NCBI GenBank assembly: GCA_003497555.1
Contig: DNNS01000359.1
Coordinates: 1-12,234 of the forward strand
Length of the DNA: 12,234 nt
Reading direction: 5' to 3'
DNA from: Spirochaetia bacterium
GTDB taxonomy: Bacteria; Spirochaetota; UBA12135
Shown: piece by piece, positions 8,397-12,234 of the stretch
Numbering within the stretch: position 1 is the stretch's first letter
Layout: each line of letters opens with the position of its first letter
The notes under the pieces: generated by a model
Database searches by the model: none
What the model was told of the DNA's origin: nothing
Seen by the model: the letters and a program-made list of their open reading frames with translations, nothing else
Made by a program: the position numbers and the translations under genes

Positions 8397-8399
8397 TTA
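8397..8399 (-). other. In-frame TAA interrupting the GH-A/CBM9 reading frame
   Basis: The codon order on the minus strand is ATT CTT GAG TAA AAA ATT GAA ACT, and the flanking reading frames are identical (8397 minus 7416 is 981, a multiple of three). A one-base change to GAA, AAA or CAA would give one protein of about 1250 residues. TAA also ends the PIG-L gene and the 1454-residue gene at natural family ends, so the codon is not obviously reassigned in this genome. Confidence 0.85.
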
Positions 8400-11168
8400 C
8401 TCAAGTATTTGCGGAGGATATTTGGTCTCAATATATACCGGCACATGATCAAGAAAAATCGTACGATTAGATAGTGGCCGGAGATTCCCCATAAGATCAT
8501 AGAGTATGAGACCATTGCTTTCCGGTAATTCCATACTGATCGTGCCGGTAATGGCATCATCCATCCAAAGCGTACAGATGGTCTTGGAAGCGGTTTCATC
8601 ATTGAAAATAAGGCAGTGGATATCGGGATTGATTACTATTTTTCTGTTGAACACGGTGCCCGCCAGGCGCTCATTCAATGCGCGCAAACTGAAGAGTACC
8701 GGTGCGGCCAGATAATCATTTTTGGTCTGAGGCCCTCCGATTAACAGCAGCGCATGTTCAATGCCCATGGTCTGTAAAGGGGAGATGCGGAATATATTGT
8801 AACTTTTTTGCTGCTCTCCAAGACCGAGTAAAATCATCTGAGGAATTTTGCATGCCATAGAAATCTGTAATCGGGAAATTTCCCATTCCCGGGTGATTGT
8901 CTCGGCCTGGATACCGGCTTCAGATTGAAAAATGTTAGTGAGTAGATGTTCTCCATTATTTCTCTGTAATATAGTTTTAAGGTTTTCAGCATCCCCGGTA
9001 TAATTGCCGCGCTTCAGATGAGGATAACCGTGATAAGATATGCCGTTCAGATATTTCGCTGTGCCCTGCCGAAGAACATCCTCGATAAACCCCAGGTCGA
9101 GACCGGCTGTAGTCGGCCCTATAATAGGCAGCTCCGGATTTATTTTTTTTAGTACCTTGTAAGTAGTTTTTGCTAAAGCCGCATAATATTCCGGATTAAT
9201 TTCCTGATAGCCCTGCGGAAACGGTTTTTTCGCCTTGCCGACCCAAATGTTCGGTTCATTGAGCAGTTCAAAATAATCTATCAGGCCGTTATATTTTTGG
9301 TAGCGCCGGGTAAGCATATTGGTATATTCCGTGAGATCAGCCGGAACCAGATGTCGATTGTTTATATCGTCAAAAAATTCCTTATCCCAGTGATTACGCG
9401 GATTTGACCAGCAATAGTAATTTTTAATGCCGAGGGCGTGCGCTTCCTGCAGAGCTATGATCGCTTCGCGATCTGCCTGATCATATCCATTTTCGTTTTC
9501 CCGGGAATCTCTCAGCCATAAACGTACCATACCTGCGCCGAAAGCAGAAACATAATCACGGAGCAGCTTTCTGCAGTATTGTGTAATATCAAGAATTTTC
9601 ATGGTACCAAACGGCAATTGCAGATCAATACATATCTCTGGCATCAGTTTCTTGGGGCGGGTAAGCGTATTCAACCGAATAACATGCCGAATAAGATCGT
9701 TACTTGTTTTTACAGTTATCGTGAGATTGAATACTCCCCATTTCTGAACCGCGGTTGCAAGAATGTATTGTGCGGTTTTTCCGGCCGGTACGGCTGTGAT
9801 CGGTATGTCTGCGGCAGCAAGTTCGTTGCCGAAAAAATCAGTGATTGAATACCGCATCAGTATTTCTGCCATCTCAGCGCCTGGATTTTCGAATTCCAGC
9901 GGTATTGTTATTTTTTCGCCAGGTATAAATTGCGACCTGTCGCTTGCTAATCGATCTCGGATCAAAATTTTTTCTTTTTTAAATTCAGGTACGGCCAAGC
10001 CATATCCGCCGACGATATTATCAAGGAAATATCGGGCGCCAGGGGTGATTCCTGTAAATTTGGGTATTGCCAGATAGGCGCCTTCAGTTTCAGGGCCGCT
10101 GCCCATATCGCGATGGCATTTAACCTGGCTGTCTGACTGCGTTTTACTTCCACAGTTATCGATCAGCATATCATACCGCCGCCAGGCGGTTGCCAGTTTG
10201 ACTTTTTTAATATATGCCGTACCTGATTGCTGGATAAAAGATATGATCATTTCCGCATTATCCCGGTCAGAACGGGCATACCCCGATAAAAAGTATTTTT
10301 TATTCGCTTTTAAAAAAATCGGGGACAGCTGGAGATTATTATTGTCGATTGGTTTTTCAGTGCCATAAAAGGAAAAACAGGCGCCTCCCTGATAGCCATT
10401 TGGTTCAAGCACAAGTCCTGTATTGGAAAATTGTTCGTATGCAGAACCGAAATTTGCCGGTTGGCAAAATACCTGATACCAGCCCCGTTCCGCGCCGCTG
10501 TTTAGAATCAAATTTTTCCCCAATAAGGCATGGTACTCTTCGTCACTGCCGGGGATTAACGACTTATCTTGCGGCGTGCTGTCAGTGTTTCCGTATTCCT
10601 GTTCCATCCGGGCAGAAACATTATCAAGAAAAATTTCTCCGTAACCCAGGTATATGAAAAAAGTCAAAACCCGATCCTGCCAGAAAGCAGCGTCCGGTAT
10701 AATCACTGACATGGCGTATTTCTGCCACTGATCGGAAAGTGTGAATTCCTTGGATTTCCGCCAATGCGGTTGCCACCTGCTGGGGGTATAATATGATAAT
10801 GAGATAGTTTGATTCAAGACAGGTGACTTGGCGTAAAACTCGAGAACAAAAGGTTTTCCCGGCAGATAGGTATCCGGGGAAGCGGAAAGATATCTGGAGC
10901 AGGAGATTGAAATACGATCTTTTCCAGGGCTCGTATTGACAGATTGCATGTGCAAAGAAAATTTTCCTTCTTTGAAGAACCCTTTATCGCTCAGCTCAAT
11001 TATTCCCCTGGCGACTCCGTTTATTTCGGTTACGGATTTCCAGCCGTCCGCTTGACCATTTTTACCTGTTTCAAAACTGCCATTTTTAATAAGGTTTGTC
11101 TCTGAATAAAGCGGATACCAGGCAGCGCTAATCATGTAAAATATGATAGTAATACGGATTGCTTTCAT
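8397..11168 (-). CDS. Secreted clan GH-A-type glycoside hydrolase with N-terminal CBM-like modules; ends at an in-frame TAA
   Basis: Likely an exported retaining glycosidase of 923 residues. The start is an ATG with AGGA seven bases upstream, overlapping the ROK stop. Residues 1 to about 23 are a signal peptide with a hydrophobic core and probable cleavage near PLYS. Two jelly-roll modules of the CBM4/9/22 style follow: about 25-200, opening NLIKNGSFETG and containing FLDNVSA, and about 216-388, opening NLILNSGAERGW and containing FLDNIVGGYG. A beta-sandwich comes next, then a TIM barrel at about 510-842. Barrel motifs fit clan GH-A: ELLNEPN with E638 as probable acid/base, ISYHGYPH with H713, and FQSEAG with E750 as probable nucleophile, 112 residues later. 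GH39-like or an unassigned GH-A family is the best guess; the substrate is unknown. After the barrel a short beta region reaches the TAA at 8397-8399, but the frame continues into a CBM9-like module, so this protein may be truncated compared with its ancestor. Confidence 0.8.
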   Translation of the reverse strand: MKAIRITIIFYMISAAWYPLYSETNLIKNGSFETGKNGQADGWKSVTEINGVARGIIELSDKGFFKEGKFSLHMQSVNTSPGKDRISISCSRYLSASPDTYLPGKPFVLEFYAKSPVLNQTISLSYYTPSRWQPHWRKSKEFTLSDQWQKYAMSVIIPDAAFWQDRVLTFFIYLGYGEIFLDNVSARMEQEYGNTDSTPQDKSLIPGSDEEYHALLGKNLILNSGAERGWYQVFCQPANFGSAYEQFSNTGLVLEPNGYQGGACFSFYGTEKPIDNNNLQLSPIFLKANKKYFLSGYARSDRDNAEMIISFIQQSGTAYIKKVKLATAWRRYDMLIDNCGSKTQSDSQVKCHRDMGSGPETEGAYLAIPKFTGITPGARYFLDNIVGGYGLAVPEFKKEKILIRDRLASDRSQFIPGEKITIPLEFENPGAEMAEILMRYSITDFFGNELAAADIPITAVPAGKTAQYILATAVQKWGVFNLTITVKTSNDLIRHVIRLNTLTRPKKLMPEICIDLQLPFGTMKILDITQYCRKLLRDYVSAFGAGMVRLWLRDSRENENGYDQADREAIIALQEAHALGIKNYYCWSNPRNHWDKEFFDDINNRHLVPADLTEYTNMLTRRYQKYNGLIDYFELLNEPNIWVGKAKKPFPQGYQEINPEYYAALAKTTYKVLKKINPELPIIGPTTAGLDLGFIEDVLRQGTAKYLNGISYHGYPHLKRGNYTGDAENLKTILQRNNGEHLLTNIFQSEAGIQAETITREWEISRLQISMACKIPQMILLGLGEQQKSYNIFRISPLQTMGIEHALLLIGGPQTKNDYLAAPVLFSLRALNERLAGTVFNRKIVINPDIHCLIFNDETASKTICTLWMDDAITGTISMELPESNGLILYDLMGNLRPLSNRTIFLDHVPVYIETKYPPQILE

Positions 11169-12234
11169 TTTATTTTCCTGTTAAATTTTCTGAAAATATC
11201 TTCTTTTAACACCAGTGAGGCAAGTCCAGCTGCCCCGGCCGTTTCGCTAATCGAGGAATATCGAATATCCAGAAATTCAATATTTGAGCGTAAAACATAT
11301 TTTTTTACAGCCTCCTTGACAGCCTGAATAAATTTACCCCCCAAGACAGTTATCTCTCCGCCGATAAAAATTGTTTCCGGCGCCAGTGTATTCACAAGTA
11401 TGGCCAGTACCCTGGCCAGTTTATCGATAATGGTTTCGATCAGACAGAGCATGATTTTTTCTTCCGATAGAAAATACTTGCGGCATAAAGAAAAAACTGT
11501 TGCAGGTTCGCCATAGAGAGAATCTAAAAAAACCGGAGAATCTATATTTTCCGGCTTTAGATTATCCAGATATTTTATTATTGCCTGGCGTCCGATATAC
11601 GCTTCCAGGCATCCTTGATTTCCACAACTACAGTATTTCCCTTCGGGATCGACTATTATGTGTCCTATTTCCCCGACGCGACCGTAGCTTCCTTGATACA
11701 GTTCCCCGTTAATAATTATACCCGCTCCGGCGCCATGGCCTATATTAAGCCAAATAATGTTCTTCATTTGTGAGGCTTCGCCGCTAAATTGTTCACCTAT
11801 TGCGCGGGCATTCGCAAGATTTTCAATAATTACCGGCAGGTTATACTTTTTCTTGAAATATAGAACTATTTCATTGGCCTGATTTTTTAAAAAACTGCTG
11901 ATATAGTTTCCGTTTTTAAGTAAATGATGCACCCGGCCCGGCACAGAAATCCCTATGCCGAGCAGACGGGATTTGACTTCTAAACTTTGGCACTTAGCTA
12001 TTAACTGATCAAATGTTGTAGAGAAATATTTTATAAAACTGTTATTTTCCGATTGAACACTGATTATCTCTTTTTTTATAATCTGGACATTCAGTTTAGA
12101 ATCGATTCTGCTGAATAGCACAATGTCATGGTTTAATTCAGCGGTTAAAATAAAACCATAATCAGGATTTACCTCGAGAATTGGTTTTTTGCGTTCATTT
12201 GCTGATAATTTTTTATTGAAAAATTCAGCCCCTC
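11165..12234 (-). CDS. ROK-family transcriptional regulator (NagC/XylR type), 5' end off the window
   Basis: This is probably a sugar-responsive repressor or activator. The GTG at 12121 looks like a possible start, but the frame stays open to the window edge. The extra residues include KKPILEVNPDYGFILTAEL, the stretch that in ROK regulators joins the N-terminal winged helix-turn-helix to the sugar-binding half, so the true start and DNA-binding domain lie outside. Visible motifs, in order, are GIGISVPGRV, ENLANARAIGEQ, the glycine-rich LNIGHGAGAGIIINGELYQG, and the zinc-site pattern EIGH followed by CSCGNQGCLE, then the late NTLAPETIFIGGE. In ROK sugar kinases the catalytic Asp sits in an N-D-A-N context; here Leu occupies it (codon 11816-11818), which argues for a regulator and against a kinase. 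The TGA stop overlaps the next gene's ATG (ATGA), so the two are probably translationally coupled. The ligand cannot be told from sequence; an amino sugar would suit the PIG-L neighbour. Confidence 0.9.
   Translation of the reverse strand, partial: GAEFFNKKLSANERKKPILEVNPDYGFILTAELNHDIVLFSRIDSKLNVQIIKKEIISVQSENNSFIKYFSTTFDQLIAKCQSLEVKSRLLGIGISVPGRVHHLLKNGNYISSFLKNQANEIVLYFKKKYNLPVIIENLANARAIGEQFSGEASQMKNIIWLNIGHGAGAGIIINGELYQGSYGRVGEIGHIIVDPEGKYCSCGNQGCLEAYIGRQAIIKYLDNLKPENIDSPVFLDSLYGEPATVFSLCRKYFLSEEKIMLCLIETIIDKLARVLAILVNTLAPETIFIGGEITVLGGKFIQAVKEAVKKYVLRSNIEFLDIRYSSISETAGAAGLASLVLKEDIFRKFNRKIK

Noticed and set aside
8375..8602. 75-codon minus-strand ORF overlapping the 3' end of the hydrolase gene in another frame.
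   Set aside because: It is a frame shadow: the hydrolase frame carries conserved-looking sequence here, while this frame is rich in Met, Arg and Trp with no ribosome binding site.
7416..11168. Reassigned TAA codon (alternative genetic code) as the explanation for the interrupted hydrolase.
   Set aside because: TAA ends the PIG-L and 1454-residue genes at sensible C-termini, while TGA ends the other genes. No other long ORF in the window is interrupted in frame.

Overview
This window reads as a carbohydrate-utilisation locus from a bacterium of the Planctomycetota/Verrucomicrobiota/Lentisphaerota type. That placement is an inference from gene content and not a proof. The signs are large secreted multidomain glycosidase-like proteins, a PIG-L deacetylase among them, malectin-like and CBM-like modules, a ROK regulator, GC in the 40s percent by eye, and no SusC/SusD pair or sugar transporter. 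All recognisable genes lie on the minus strand, so the locus is read from right to left and probably forms one operon or a series of sub-operons.

From right to left the layout is as follows. At 11165-12234 is a ROK-family transcriptional regulator whose N-terminal DNA-binding part lies beyond the window edge. Its stop overlaps by four bases the start of a secreted clan GH-A-type glycoside hydrolase (8397-11168). A single in-frame TAA ends that ORF, but the same frame stays open for another 326 codons (7416-8396) and encodes a beta-sandwich linker and a CBM9/DOMON-like module. The two pieces look like one roughly 1250-residue enzyme split by a nonsense codon. Next come a cytoplasmic zinc-dependent PIG-L deacetylase (6561-7364), an exported 530-residue protein of unknown core function with a C-terminal CBM-like module (4852-6444), and a 221-bp AT-rich spacer with a plausible promoter. 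Last is a very large exported protein of 1454 residues (266-4630) with an N-terminal beta-sandwich region, a probable TIM-barrel core and a C-terminal malectin-like domain.

The left edge (1-265) has no credible gene. It holds a nested inverted-repeat element (about 101-223) flanked by two GC-rich hairpins, which looks like a dispersed intergenic repeat or a structured RNA.

Working model (inference): the ROK protein senses a sugar from the target glycan and controls the secreted hydrolases. The GH-A enzyme and the 1454-residue protein bind and cut a polysaccharide or glycoconjugate outside the cytoplasm. The PIG-L enzyme de-N-acetylates a small amino-sugar-containing product after uptake. No importer or downstream catabolic gene is visible here. 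The most interesting items are the in-frame stop inside the GH-A enzyme, the two large proteins that do not fall clearly into a known family, and the palindromic element at the left edge.
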